From UBA1413 sp964472165 (GTDB taxonomy: Bacteria; Bacteroidota; Bacteroidia; Bacteroidales; Prolixibacteraceae): DNA of 36,172 nt. Positions within the stretch are counted from its first letter, which is position 1, and the number at the start of each line of letters is the position of its first letter. The stretch lies in assembly GCA_964472165.1 (NCBI GenBank), contig CAYYJE010000023.1, forward strand, positions 1-36,172, given 5' to 3'. The notes below the pieces were generated by a model. The model did no database searches. It was not told the DNA's origin and worked only from the letters and a program-made list of their open reading frames with translations. Both the position numbers and the translations under genes were made by a program. Of the stretch, positions 17,617-26,393 are shown piece after piece.

Positions 17617-18582
17617 TCAGTAACACTCTTCCTTAAGGAGGTAATGGGATACATATTTGCTGACTCCTTTCTCCAGTTCAACAAAGGGGCGTGTGTATCC
17701 GATTTTCCGCAACTTCTGAATGTCTGCTTCAGTGAAATACTGGTAACGGCTCATCAGATCGCCGGGCGGGTCTACAAATTCAATCTCAGGATCCTTTTTC
17801 ATGCTTTCGAAGACTGCATGGGTCAGATCAAGATAGGACCGGGCTTTGCCGGTGCCCACATTGTAAATGCCCGGGTGCTTCTGATTTTCCAGGAAGAAGA
17901 GCAACACTTCGGATATATCATCCACATACACAAAGTCACGCTTCTGCTCTCCATCAGGAATGTCCTCCCGTTGTGACTTGAAGAGTTTCATACCCCCCGT
18001 TTCCATGATGGTCTGAAAGGCATGAAGGACAACCGAGGCCATACGACCTTTGTGGTATTCATTCGGACCGTAGACATTGAAAAATTTGAGTCCTGCCCAA
18101 AACTGAGGGCTCTTTTTTTGATTCAGCACCCAGACGTCAAAATCGTGTTTCGACCAGGCATAAAGATTCAGGGGTTTCAAACGGCTGATATTCTGGTGCG
18201 CATCGGAGAAGCCTCTCTCACCGTTCCCATAAGTGGCAGCCGACGAAGCATATACAATTGGAACACGGTATTCCGTGCACGCTTTCCACATCTGTTGGGA
18301 ATACCTGAGATTGAGATTGGTATAGCTTTCCGGCTCCTGTCCGATGGTATCGGTCCGGGCACCCAGGTGGAAAACCATTTCCACATTGCCCCTTTGTGCG
18401 TCAAACCAGGAAAAGAATTCATCCCGGTCGACAAGTTGGGAATAAGCTTTGGACTGGAAATTGCGCTCTTTCAAGGCATCATCATAACGATCGACCAACA
18501 CCAGGTTGGTAAACCCGGCATGATTCAGTTTCCCGACAAAATAACTGCCGATAAAACCTGCGGCACCTGTAACAACGATCAT
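17617..18582 (-). CDS. hldD: ADP-L-glycero-D-manno-heptose 6-epimerase
   Basis: A short-chain (extended SDR) epimerase of 321 aa making the heptose precursor of the LPS inner core. The NADP-binding GAAGFIG motif is at the N-terminus, the active-site Tyr-x3-Lys occurs in LYAWSKHDFD, and the family signature VYGPNEYHKGRMASV is clear. It stands alone on the minus strand, 107 bp downstream of mqnD. Confidence 0.93.
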   Translation of the reverse strand: MIVVTGAAGFIGSYFVGKLNHAGFTNLVLVDRYDDALKERNFQSKAYSQLVDRDEFFSWFDAQRGNVEMVFHLGARTDTIGQEPESYTNLNLRYSQQMWKACTEYRVPIVYASSAATYGNGERGFSDAHQNISRLKPLNLYAWSKHDFDVWVLNQKKSPQFWAGLKFFNVYGPNEYHKGRMASVVLHAFQTIMETGGMKLFKSQREDIPDGEQKRDFVYVDDISEVLLFFLENQKHPGIYNVGTGKARSYLDLTHAVFESMKKDPEIEFVDPPGDLMSRYQYFTEADIQKLRKIGYTRPFVELEKGVSKYVSHYLLKEECY

Positions 18583-18689
18583 TATTATATCAAGTTTGGT
18601 TCAGGACTGGGCATTCATGTTCTCCAAAAAAGATCGTTCATTATCCATAACTACGGTTAAAGACAATTATTGTTTAATGGGAATTTTTT

Positions 18690-19523
18690 TTAACTGCCAG
18701 CCATGAAATTTTGAGGTTCTTTTTCAATTACTCCTTTCTGAAAGGCTTTCCGGAACAACATGGTCACAGCGTTTATTCCTTCTTCTCCCAGATCAATTGT
18801 AAACTCATTTACGAATAAAGCGATATGTTTCCGGATGACCTCCATTTCGGGTATTTTTGCATATTTCTGCACAAAGGATGATGAAGCATCCACATGCGAC
18901 CTTGCATATTCCACGCTTCTGCGAAGAATTCTTTCCACGCGAAGCTGGACTTCAGGAGGCAGTGATCTGTCGACCGCGATGCCTCCAAGTGGAATAGGCA
19001 TCCCTGTCTCCGATTCCCACAATTCACCCAGATCGGCAAGTTTCACAAGCCCCTTCCGTTCGTAAGTGAAACGGTTTTCATGAATAATCACACCGGCATC
19101 GGCTTCTTTTGATAGCAGGGCACCTTCAATGTCGGAAAAGAGAAATTCTTTTTTCCGGAGAGCCCCCGGGTAAAATATGCTGAAGAGGAGATTTGCGGTG
19201 GTATATTTCCCCGGTATAGCAATCACTCCTTTTTCCAGGGAATCGACGGTAAGTGGATCACTGCTGATCAGTAAGGGTCCATTGTTCCTGCCCAGGGCAC
19301 TTCCTGAACGCAACAGGTTGTAATGGTCTGCTGCATAGGCAAAAGCATGAAAACTCAGCTTGGTGATATGAATGTCGTGACGGAAAGCTTTTTTGTTGAG
19401 TTCCTCCACATCGGCCAACCAAGGTTCAAACGATATCCCTTCGGTATCGATTTTTCCATGGACCATGGCATCGAAGATAAATGTATCATTCGGACAGGTT
19501 GAAAAACCCAGAGTAAGCTTCAT
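18690..19523 (-). CDS. mqnD: 1,4-dihydroxy-6-naphthoate synthase
   Basis: A 277-aa enzyme of the futalosine route to menaquinone, converting cyclic dehypoxanthinylfutalosine to 1,4-dihydroxy-6-naphthoate. It has the MqnA/MqnD periplasmic-binding-like fold and typical segments GFSTCPNDTFIFDAMV at the start and GPLLIS. It follows mqnB by 31 bp. The remaining mqn genes (mqnA, C, E) are not in this window. Confidence 0.93.
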   Translation of the reverse strand: MKLTLGFSTCPNDTFIFDAMVHGKIDTEGISFEPWLADVEELNKKAFRHDIHITKLSFHAFAYAADHYNLLRSGSALGRNNGPLLISSDPLTVDSLEKGVIAIPGKYTTANLLFSIFYPGALRKKEFLFSDIEGALLSKEADAGVIIHENRFTYERKGLVKLADLGELWESETGMPIPLGGIAVDRSLPPEVQLRVERILRRSVEYARSHVDASSSFVQKYAKIPEMEVIRKHIALFVNEFTIDLGEEGINAVTMLFRKAFQKGVIEKEPQNFMAGS

Positions 19524-19554
19524 CTTTCACAATTTCGCCGCAAATTTAGCAAAA

Positions 19555-20262
19555 TCATGAAATCCTCTCCTGATGTTCGGCTAAAACCTTCTGCAATGAA
19601 TTTTTCAGATTTTCCAGGGCCAGCGGAATATCCCACACGGCCTTGCTGCGGGGTTCCACCCGGTTGGAGATAGCCCTGATTTGTATACAGGGAACTCCAA
19701 GCCACCGGCAAACAAAAAATACTGCTGCACCCTCCATGCTTTCCACAGTGGCCGAAAAGCGGTTTTTTAACTCGTTGATTGAAGATTCACGTCCATGGCT
19801 GATATTGGAGGTAATCCCCTTTACACGGGGAAGCATGGACGCGTAATGATCCGCATCAGCCTTTAACACCCTGTTTTCAAAGGGAAATTCGTCAGGATGC
19901 ATAAAACCACTGTCAAAGAGGGTCAGTATCTCATTTTCCTTTTCAATACCAAGGTCGGCAAATTCCTCCTCCACCACGTTTACCACATCCCCGATTCTCG
20001 TAGTTTCAGACAAACTGCCGGCAATTCCCGTATCCACAACCAGGGAGTATGATTCAGAAAGCAGTGCCTGTGTGAGGAAAAAAGTGGTAAAAGTGGTCCC
20101 TATACCGGTAATCAATAAATCAAAATTCACCGGACCAAAGGCATAAGTTTTGAAATTGTCACTCCTTGAACCTTTAAAAGTGCATTCATTGGTAAGGAGT
20201 TTTACCTCCATGGCAGTTGCAGCAACCAGCAGAATTTTCTTTACTTTCTCTTCCTTGTTCAT
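19555..20262 (-). CDS. mqnB: Futalosine hydrolase
   Basis: A 235-aa nucleoside phosphorylase-fold hydrolase releasing hypoxanthine from futalosine. Visible features are the N-terminal AATAMEVKLL, ITGIGTTFTTFFL, the acidic segment VVNVVEEEFADLG and the ESMEGAAVFFVCRW nucleoside-binding motif. Adjacent to mqnD it forms a futalosine-pathway operon. MTA/SAH nucleosidase is an alternative reading of the fold, but the neighbour settles it. Divergent from folE. Confidence 0.92.
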   Translation of the reverse strand: MNKEEKVKKILLVAATAMEVKLLTNECTFKGSRSDNFKTYAFGPVNFDLLITGIGTTFTTFFLTQALLSESYSLVVDTGIAGSLSETTRIGDVVNVVEEEFADLGIEKENEILTLFDSGFMHPDEFPFENRVLKADADHYASMLPRVKGITSNISHGRESSINELKNRFSATVESMEGAAVFFVCRWLGVPCIQIRAISNRVEPRSKAVWDIPLALENLKNSLQKVLAEHQERIS

Positions 20263-20338
20263 TGCGATTAATTCTTTTTAATCTTACTGATTTTCTGAAA
20301 AAAGGTTAATCTTTGTATACATTTTATTTATTTCACAA

Positions 20339-20962
20339 ATGGATGTGTCTTTAAACAGCGACAAAAGCAGCTACCGCAGAATTGACCGGTACGATCCCCA
20401 AAAGCTCGAAGAACTCTCATTTCACTACGGAAAAATTCTTTCCCTGCTGGGAGAGGATGTCACACGGGAGGGACTCCTGAAAACGCCTCACAGGGTAGCC
20501 AAGGCCATGCAGTTCCTGCTTCAGGGGTATGAGATGGATCCTGTTGAGATCCTCCGGTCAGCCATGTTCAAGGAAGACTACAGGCAAATGGTGATCGTGA
20601 AGGACATTGAGATTTACTCCATGTGTGAGCACCATCTGCTGCCATTTATCGGGAAGGCCCATGTGGCTTATATCCCCAACGGTTATATTACCGGACTTAG
20701 TAAAATTGCCCGCGTGGTTGATGTTTTTGCAAGAAGGCTGCAGGTGCAGGAAAGACTTACCTCGCAAATCAAGGAATGTATCCAGTCAACCCTTAAACCT
20801 CTTGGTGTGGCAGTCGTGATTGAAGCCCAGCATCTATGCATGCAGATGAGGGGAATTCAGAAACAACATTCGATCACCACGACTTCCGACTTTACGGGAG
20901 CCTTTGAACGGGTTGCCACCCGTGAAGAGTTCATCAAGCTGATTGGCTCCAAACTCTCCTGA
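20339..20962 (+). CDS. folE: GTP cyclohydrolase I
   Basis: A 207-aa enzyme forming dihydroneopterin triphosphate, the first step of folate/tetrahydropterin synthesis. The zinc-binding Cys-x2-His in SMCEHHLLPF and the later Cys in AQHLCMQMRGI are present, as is the conserved GYITGLSKIARVVD. The start at 20339 gives a short N-terminal tail before the catalytic core. Monocistronic, divergent from mqnB. Confidence 0.96.
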   Translation: MDVSLNSDKSSYRRIDRYDPQKLEELSFHYGKILSLLGEDVTREGLLKTPHRVAKAMQFLLQGYEMDPVEILRSAMFKEDYRQMVIVKDIEIYSMCEHHLLPFIGKAHVAYIPNGYITGLSKIARVVDVFARRLQVQERLTSQIKECIQSTLKPLGVAVVIEAQHLCMQMRGIQKQHSITTTSDFTGAFERVATREEFIKLIGSKLS

Positions 20963-21196
20963 AAATATCAGAACGCGGACCCACCGGGAATCGGTCTTGT
21001 CTGAGCCGGGACTCAGCTTCGCTCCGTGCTTCGCAGGTAATCGGCCTCCTTCGCTCCAACGCAGATTCTTTCGCATGCTACGGCGGCCAAAGGTTATCCG
21101 CAATCCGCAATCAATTATTGGTATCGTTTTTTTTGTCTCTTAGTCTCTTAGTCCCTGAGTTCCCTTCGTCCCCTCGTCCCTTTTTTCACGTCAAAT
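20963..21196. repeat. Intergenic stretch with degenerate short repeats
   Basis: A 234-bp region between convergent folE and the GT2 gene, with no credible gene. It holds two copies of TTCGCTCC, a duplicated CCGCAAT pair (about 21098-21111) and a run of imperfect 7-8-mers of the type CTTAGTC / CCTGAGT / CCTCGTC at about 21135-21182. It looks like scattered intergenic repeat debris; no stable terminator hairpin is obvious. Confidence 0.5.
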
Positions 21197-22542
21197 TTAA
21201 TCCTGCCTTTTTGATTTTTCCCAGGCTACTTGTTGTTTGCCAAGGAAATAGCGGAATATGCCCCTGACCGAGGCATAATTGATGGCCACAAAATAGTAAG
21301 GAGCGAAAAAAAGTTTCATTCTGAAACGGCGGTGTTCCAGGAACCATCCGGCAAGTGCAAGAAGGTAACAGGAAAGCTGAATCCACAAAACCAGCGAGGG
21401 AATTGTTGCCTGTGTCCATGATTCTTCAATGGTAACCAGCGCAATGTTGACAGGCAGGAAGAGGAAAAGAAAGAAGGGGGCTACGGACCACCGGAGAACT
21501 TTATGGGAGAAATATTGCCAGCTTAAAAGTCCGTATTTGAAAGGATTGAGGAGATGCCGCAGCCGGAACATGGTTTGAACTCCGCCGGCGGCAATCCGGA
21601 TTTTTCGTTTTAACTCCTCCCTGACATTCAGGCTGGCAGTTTCTTCCGCGAAAGCCTCAGGTGTATAAGCGATCCTGTACCCTTTCGCTGCAATCCGGAG
21701 TGAGATGATAAAATCGTCGAGAAGGGTATCTTTTTCCACTGGTTCGTACAATCCGGTGCGGATTGCAAAGAGCTCGCCGACGCCTCCCACTGCGGAGTTG
21801 AGTTCCGCGTCCAGCTTTTTAACCCAGGATTCAAACTTCCAGTACAAGCCTTCCCCGGCTGCCGAGGCGTTTTCAGCATCTTTTTCAATAATCCTTTTTT
21901 CACCGGCCACACATCCTANNNNNNNNNNNNNNNNNNNNNNNNNNNNNNNNNNNNNNNNNNNNNNNNNNNNNNNNNNNNNNNNNNNNNNNNNNNNNNNNNN
22001 NNNNNNNNNNNNNNNNNNGAGGCGTTTTCAGCATCTTTTTCAATAATCCTTTTTTCACCGGCCACACATCCTACCCGGGGATCACTGAAGCAGGCCACCA
22101 TCTCCCTGATGGTGTTACGGCTCAATCGGGTGTTGGCGTCAGAGAATATGACAACAGGGGTTTTGACAAAAGGGATTCCCCGGTTCATGGCGTCGATTTT
22201 TCCCTTTCGGTCCGGCTGGTGATGGACCTCAATGCCGGGTTGATCCCGCAGCAGTTCATACGTGCCGTCGTCCGATCCGTCGGTAATCCAGATGTGGTGA
22301 ACTTTTTCACGGGGATAATCGAGTGAGAATGAATTGGCTATTTTCTGCGCCACATAATCCTTTTCATTCCAGGCAGTGACAAAGAGGGTAACTTCAGGCT
22401 CATACAAGGGGTCATCCGGCAGGTTTTCAGCCGATTGGAACAGTCGTTTTAATCCTACCAGGATTCTGAGGATCATCGCATAGCCGGCATAGCTATATAT
22501 TAGCACCAGCATCAAAAGCCAAAACAGGATAGAAAGCATCAT
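21197..22542 (-). CDS. Membrane glycosyltransferase family 2 (split by an artificial assembly gap)
   Basis: A processive-type GT2 with an N-terminal membrane helix, a GT-A catalytic domain (VTLFVTAWNEKDYV, ITDGSDDGTYELL, FSDANTR, then EKDTLLDDFIISLRI) and several C-terminal transmembrane helices. A 100-N run at 21919-22018 interrupts it, but the 55 bp on each side are identical, so the true gene is continuous and about 398 aa after collapse. ATG 22542 overlaps the GT4 stop as ATGA; an in-frame TTG lies 6 nt upstream. It is the last gene of lptF/G-GT4-GT2 and probably adds or exports a surface polysaccharide or glycolipid; the substrate is unknown. Confidence 0.85.
21919..22018. other. Assembly gap (100 N) flanked by a 55-bp duplicated contig overlap
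   Basis: Bases 21864-21918 and 22019-22073 are identical. This is what remains when two contigs that overlap by an assembly k-mer are joined with a fixed 100-N spacer; nothing is missing from the gene. Confidence 0.95.
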
Positions 22543-23741
22543 AGGCAATATTCCTGGTAAAATGCGGCAAGGTTGCCTGCAATGACCCGATTGTCGAAAT
22601 GTTCCCGGACATATTTCTCCGCCCTGGATCCCAATTGTTCACACCTCGATTTATTTTCAATCACTTCATCCAGACACCGGATAAACTCTTCAGGTTTTTC
22701 AGCGATCAGAATATTCTCCCCGGATATGACCGGCAACCCTTCCGCACCGATGGGTGTTGAGACAATGGCTTTCCCGAGAGCCATCCCTTCAATAATTTTG
22801 ATCCTCATGCCACTGCCCGAAAAGAGTGGCACTATCATTACTGATTTCGAACGGATAAAGCTGTGTGCATCCTCCACTTCACCCAGGTAGACCACATTCT
22901 GCTCCTGAAACTTTGAAACCAGCCAGGCCGGTGCATTCCTCCCTGCAATGTAAAGGTTCAATCCGGGGTGTTTCAGATGGACGGTAGGCCAGATCCGGGA
23001 GAGAAACCAAATCAGCCCTTCCTGGTTCGGAGACCAGTCGAGCGATCCGATATGGAAAAGGGAAGGGAATTCGGGTTCATCATGAGTCAGGCGGTAAAGT
23101 GACGAGTCGATCCCGGCAGGGGAGATATGCACAGGTTTTTGATTCCCGGCAGTGTTGAACCACTCCCCGTCGCGGCTCGTAATGGGGACCAGGAGGTCAT
23201 AGCTATTCAGCCATTTTTTTTCAAAATTCAGGATTCGCCCTGCCAGATTCCGCAGGTACCATTTTTTCAGTCCCGAAGAGAGGGCCGCAGTCCGCTCCCA
23301 TATTTCAGATTCAATATTGTGTGCGCGGAGAGCCACCGGAGTGGAAGTGTGTTCCCTGATAACCGGGATATAGGGAGAAAGGTACAATCCTTCAAGTTGT
23401 ATCAGATCGAACTTTTTTTCCTTCAGCAGGTCCCTGAGTACTTGTTTGAATTCCCTGGAAATGAACCTGACCGCGTTGTAAGGCTGATTTGAAAATAAGA
23501 GGTTTATCACGGCACTTACCGGAGAAACTGTGGCCGGGACACTGACAAACCTGATATCCGCGATTTCTTTGACCTTCACGGGTACCGTTTCCGGAGGGGT
23601 AAGGTGCTTCCGGGTATTCATGGAAAGAACCGTTACCTGATGTCCCAGGCCGGCAAATCCCTTTGTCAGGTTCCACATGGCAATGGACCCCCCGTCTTTG
23701 GCGGGCCAGGGAGGTTTATTGGTCAGTTGCAGGATCCTCAT
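22539..23741 (-). CDS. Glycosyltransferase family 4
   Basis: A 400-aa GT-B glycosyltransferase. The N-terminal Rossmann half starts MRILQLTNKPPWPAKDGGS and includes GLGHQVTVLSM. The C-terminal nucleotide-sugar half has FHIGSLDWSPNQEG, VPLFSGSGMRIKIIEGMALG and the conserved acidic EGMALGKAIVSTPIGAEGL loop. The start lies 26 bp inside the 3' end of the lptF/G gene, and the stop overlaps the GT2 start by 4 bp, so all three are tightly coupled. Sugar donor and acceptor unknown. Confidence 0.9.
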   Translation of the reverse strand: MRILQLTNKPPWPAKDGGSIAMWNLTKGFAGLGHQVTVLSMNTRKHLTPPETVPVKVKEIADIRFVSVPATVSPVSAVINLLFSNQPYNAVRFISREFKQVLRDLLKEKKFDLIQLEGLYLSPYIPVIREHTSTPVALRAHNIESEIWERTAALSSGLKKWYLRNLAGRILNFEKKWLNSYDLLVPITSRDGEWFNTAGNQKPVHISPAGIDSSLYRLTHDEPEFPSLFHIGSLDWSPNQEGLIWFLSRIWPTVHLKHPGLNLYIAGRNAPAWLVSKFQEQNVVYLGEVEDAHSFIRSKSVMIVPLFSGSGMRIKIIEGMALGKAIVSTPIGAEGLPVISGENILIAEKPEEFIRCLDEVIENKSRCEQLGSRAEKYVREHFDNRVIAGNLAAFYQEYCL

Positions 23742-25206
23742 TTTTGAAAAACCTGTTTATTAGCTTCGAAGGCAGTATCTTTTTGAAAAAATTGGTATAC
23801 GTTTCGGCCGACATGATGGACGAGTCGGTCACAGCCTTGTAAGTCAACCAAATGCCGACAGGCAGAAAAACAAAGGAGGAGAACCACATTCCCGATGCCA
23901 TGGTCCAGAGATCCTCCCTGGCTGATTTTTCCCCTGTCATGGAAAAAATGTAATAGAGGATAAATAAAAGGATGGAGACCACCACCGGCATTCCGAGTCC
24001 TCCTTTCCGGATGATGGCTCCCAGGGGAGCTCCGATAAAGAAAAAGATGAAAACCGCGAATGAAAGGGTGAACTTGCGGTGGAATTCCATGCTGTGCATG
24101 TTGATTCTCCGTTTCCGTCCATAAAGATTGTTTTCTATATTGTTGATCTCCTGAAAGTTGTTTCTTGCGCTGTAAATGGCATTTTGAATTATTTCAGTGC
24201 TGTTCCAGTTTTCATTCCCCGGCAACAGAAGCTGAGCAGGTACGATGCTTACTGAATCGACTGCATAACTGTTTAAGAGAGAGTCTTTTTCAAGAATTCT
24301 GGCCGTAAGTCGCAGGTCGAGGTGGGACATGTACCGGGTGCTGAGTACAAAGTTTTTCACGTGTTGCTGGAAGTCGGTAGTGAGTGAGTCCCTGGCGAGC
24401 ATCAGTTGTTTGATGTTCAGCATCCGGTAACTGTTTTTGAAGATATTTTCATCACGTCGCTGGAACTCGAAATTCAACACCCGCACATTCAGAACCTGTT
24501 TGTAAAAACGGTCTCTCCGGAAGGGATAGTTGTTCCGGTTTCTGGGCATATCCTCTTCCGAAAAATTCTCCCCGTTGTAGAGGGTAAGCACCATGTAGTT
24601 TTTGTCTTCGGTAATGTGCAAAAAGCCGGAATCGGCAACGGTAACGCTTTGGTTGCCCCTGTTGAGGGTGTGGTCATATATCAGGATGTCGTGCAGCGTA
24701 TTGGTTTTGTTGTCGACTTTACCCACACGGATGCTGTAGCCATCAATTTCGTTGGTAAAAACGCCTGCCTGAAGAACCATTTCAGGCCGTTGTTGCTTGA
24801 CACTCCATAGAAGCGTAGTAAAGCGGAGATTGGTATGCGGAAGCACATAATTTGCGAAACCAAAAGCCACGCAGGAAACAAAAATTGCGACTACGATAAG
24901 GGGTTTCATCACCCTGAAAAGGGAAATTCCCGATGATTTCATCGCCACCAGTTCGTAATTTTCACCCAGTTCGCCGAACGACATGATCGAGGCAAGGAGC
25001 ATAGAGAGCGGAAAGGCAAAAGGGAGAAGACCGAAAGATGCGTAAAACAGCAGTTCGGCCAGAATACCCCAATCCAGTCCTTTTCCCACCAGGTCATCCA
25101 CATATTTCCACAGAAATTGCATCAGCAGGATAAACATGCAGATGAAAAAGGTCAATACGAAGGGACCGAGGAAAGTCTTAAACACATACCAATGCAACCG
25201 TTTCAT
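23716..25206 (-). CDS. LptF/LptG-family LPS export permease
   Basis: A 496-aa YjgP/YjgQ-family inner-membrane protein of the LPS transport complex. It has three N-terminal membrane segments (FVLTFFICMFILLMQFLW and following), the coupling region ELGENYELVAMKSSGISLFRVM, a central periplasmic beta-jellyroll and three C-terminal membrane segments. Whether it is LptF or LptG cannot be decided from sequence alone. It heads the operon with two glycosyltransferases, which fits envelope glycolipid assembly. Confidence 0.92.
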   Translation of the reverse strand: MKRLHWYVFKTFLGPFVLTFFICMFILLMQFLWKYVDDLVGKGLDWGILAELLFYASFGLLPFAFPLSMLLASIMSFGELGENYELVAMKSSGISLFRVMKPLIVVAIFVSCVAFGFANYVLPHTNLRFTTLLWSVKQQRPEMVLQAGVFTNEIDGYSIRVGKVDNKTNTLHDILIYDHTLNRGNQSVTVADSGFLHITEDKNYMVLTLYNGENFSEEDMPRNRNNYPFRRDRFYKQVLNVRVLNFEFQRRDENIFKNSYRMLNIKQLMLARDSLTTDFQQHVKNFVLSTRYMSHLDLRLTARILEKDSLLNSYAVDSVSIVPAQLLLPGNENWNSTEIIQNAIYSARNNFQEINNIENNLYGRKRRINMHSMEFHRKFTLSFAVFIFFFIGAPLGAIIRKGGLGMPVVVSILLFILYYIFSMTGEKSAREDLWTMASGMWFSSFVFLPVGIWLTYKAVTDSSIMSAETYTNFFKKILPSKLINRFFKNEDPATDQ

Positions 25207-25275
25207 TCAACTGTGATCTAAACATACAATGGCTACAAAGCTAAGGTTTTTTGAAAGAATGTCATCAGAAAAGCA

Positions 25276-25653
25276 TCACGACCCGATGATATGTTTAAGT
25301 ACAGAGATGTGGTTGTTCCAAAGGGATTCGATTTCCCGGGCCTCCTCTTCTGACCCAAAATCCGTCACCAGCAGGGATACATCGCCTGTCAGTTCATCCT
25401 GGGAAATCCGGAATTCAAAGTAGGAATGTTCATCCTCTTTCCAGGTAAACCGGGCGAGTTTGTTTTCCTTGAAAAGGGAGAGTTCAGCAACTTCTTCAGA
25501 GCCTTTCCAGATGAAGGTGAATTCTTTCCCGTCGACCTGGACATCGTCGGCAAACCATTCAGCAAGTCCTGAAGGAGTGCTTAGTCGGTTAAATAGAACC
25601 TTTGGCGAGCAATTGACGATATATTCCAGCTGGATTTTATTTTTTCTGGTCAT
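25276..25653 (-). CDS. START-like (SRPBCC) domain protein
   Basis: A 125-aa single-domain protein of the Bacteroidota START-like/AHSA1-related type: IQLEYIVNCSPKVLFNRLSTPSGLAEWFADDV is the family-typical opening, and a long C-terminal helix (EAREIESLWNNHISVLKHIIG) closes the cavity. It probably binds a hydrophobic ligand; none is known. It is separated from lptF/G by 69 bp and may be in the same transcript. Confidence 0.85.
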   Translation of the reverse strand: MTRKNKIQLEYIVNCSPKVLFNRLSTPSGLAEWFADDVQVDGKEFTFIWKGSEEVAELSLFKENKLARFTWKEDEHSYFEFRISQDELTGDVSLLVTDFGSEEEAREIESLWNNHISVLKHIIGS

Positions 25654-25765
25654 GCGTGGTTTATTTTCACAGAAAGGCTATCTTTATGTTAACTGTACCT
25701 TGAATTTCAATTCCGTTTCCAATATACTATTTTTTATACAAATTCTGTTCTTTTCAAATAAATTG

Positions 25766-25773
25766 TATATTTG
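25766..25773 (+). promoter_or_regulatory. Promoter -7 box of tRNA-Met
   Basis: TATATTTG, a perfect TAnnTTTG box, 31 nt before the tRNA. A weak -33-like TCTG lies 18 nt upstream (25744-25747). Confidence 0.55.
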
Positions 25774-25804
25774 CACCTCGAATTTCAAAAGTTCATTGGA
25801 TTAA

Positions 25805-25878
25805 GGCGAGGTAGCTCAGCTGGTTAGAGCGCATGATTCATAATCATGAGGTCGGCGGATCATTCCCGCCTCTCGCTA
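25805..25878 (+). tRNA. tRNA-Met (anticodon CAU)
   Basis: A 74-nt cloverleaf: acceptor GGCGAGG pairs with TCTCGCT (G-U at both ends), D-arm GCTC/GAGC with loop AGCTGGTTA, anticodon stem CATGA/TCATG with loop TTCATAA (CAT at 34-36), 5-nt variable loop, T-stem GGCGG/CCGCC. The 3' CCA is not fully encoded (ACCT). The T-loop is ATCATTC, not the usual TTCRAnY: positions 54 and 58 are A and U. The first G-C pairs and ordinary anticodon arm suggest an elongator; tRNA-Ile2 (lysidine-modified CAU) cannot be excluded by eye. It is the integration target of the element. Confidence 0.9.
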
Positions 25879-25879
25879 C
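25835..25879 (+). repeat. Attachment site attL (45-bp core within tRNA-Met)
   Basis: Starts in the anticodon stem just before the anticodon loop and ends one base after the discriminator. Identical to 33745-33789. Confidence 0.92.
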
Positions 25880-25888
25880 CTGAAAATC

Positions 25889-25922
25889 AACCACTTACGA
25901 TAAATTTTGTAGGTGGTTTTTT
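25889..25922 (+). terminator. Element-borne terminator of tRNA-Met
   Basis: Stem AACCACTTAC / GTAGGTGGTT (10 bp, one G-U) with a 10-nt loop, followed by a T run. It lies inside the element, just past the att core, and so terminates the reconstituted tRNA gene. Confidence 0.8.
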
Positions 25923-25925
25923 GTT

Positions 25926-25947
25926 TGTACAAGCAATGTACAAGCAT
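25926..25947 (+). promoter_or_regulatory. Left-end paired repeats, candidate integrase arm sites
   Basis: Two copies of TGTACAAGCA at 25926 and 25937, 11 bp apart, 47 bp inside attL. The same pair with the same spacing occurs near attR (33599-33619). Confidence 0.65.
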
Positions 25948-26393
25948 GTCCGGCCATTCCCCCAGGGCCAGGTACTTATTAACAACCGGATTGAAAAAAA
26001 TCATGCGGCTATATTTTCCCCGGCTGGCCCGGCTGGCCAGGTCATAAAACCGGCGGGATCTTATTACTTAAAAAATAACCGTTTGCACCCGGATAATTTT
26101 TTAATAGCTGGTTGTGGTGGTGGCCATCCCAGACGGTGGCCAGGGCCAGGGCGTGCGGTTCGTATTGAAAGCGGTGGCCAGTGTGGCGGTTGTATGAATT
26201 TTGATCGCGCTAAAGGCGATTTAACGGCCTTTGTTGTTTGGGTGGTCTGTTTATCCGCCTTCAACTGAAACGCTGTTAAAATCGTTTTGGTGGCGTCGTT
26301 TTCGCTTAATTCGTTCCTGGTGGCCAGTGTGGCGCAAAAAAAATCCCGGTGGGTCATCGCGACAAACCGGGATCAATGGACTACAAACGGAAT
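25948..26393. other. Apparently non-coding left end of the element
   Basis: About 450 bp without a convincing gene. It contains a 16-bp direct repeat GGTGGCCAGTGTGGCG (26173-26188 and 26319-26334) and several other TGGCC-rich stretches. Open frames here on both strands look random in composition, and one begins inside the tRNA. It could hold a structured RNA, a packaging signal or degraded sequence. Confidence 0.4.

Noticed and set aside
18583..18689. 15-codon leader peptide upstream of hldD (MDNERS...)
   Set aside because: Too short and without attenuator hairpins or a matching regulatory logic.
21119..21185. CRISPR-like short repeats
   Set aside because: The units are 7-8 bp, degenerate and without spacers; no cas genes in the window.
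25846..26268. 140-aa plus-strand frame
   Set aside because: It begins inside the tRNA gene and runs through its terminator; composition looks random.
26064..26357. 97-aa minus-strand frame at the left end of the element
   Set aside because: Pro/Arg-rich, no recognisable domain, and overlapped by an equally poor frame on the other strand; not good enough to call a gene.
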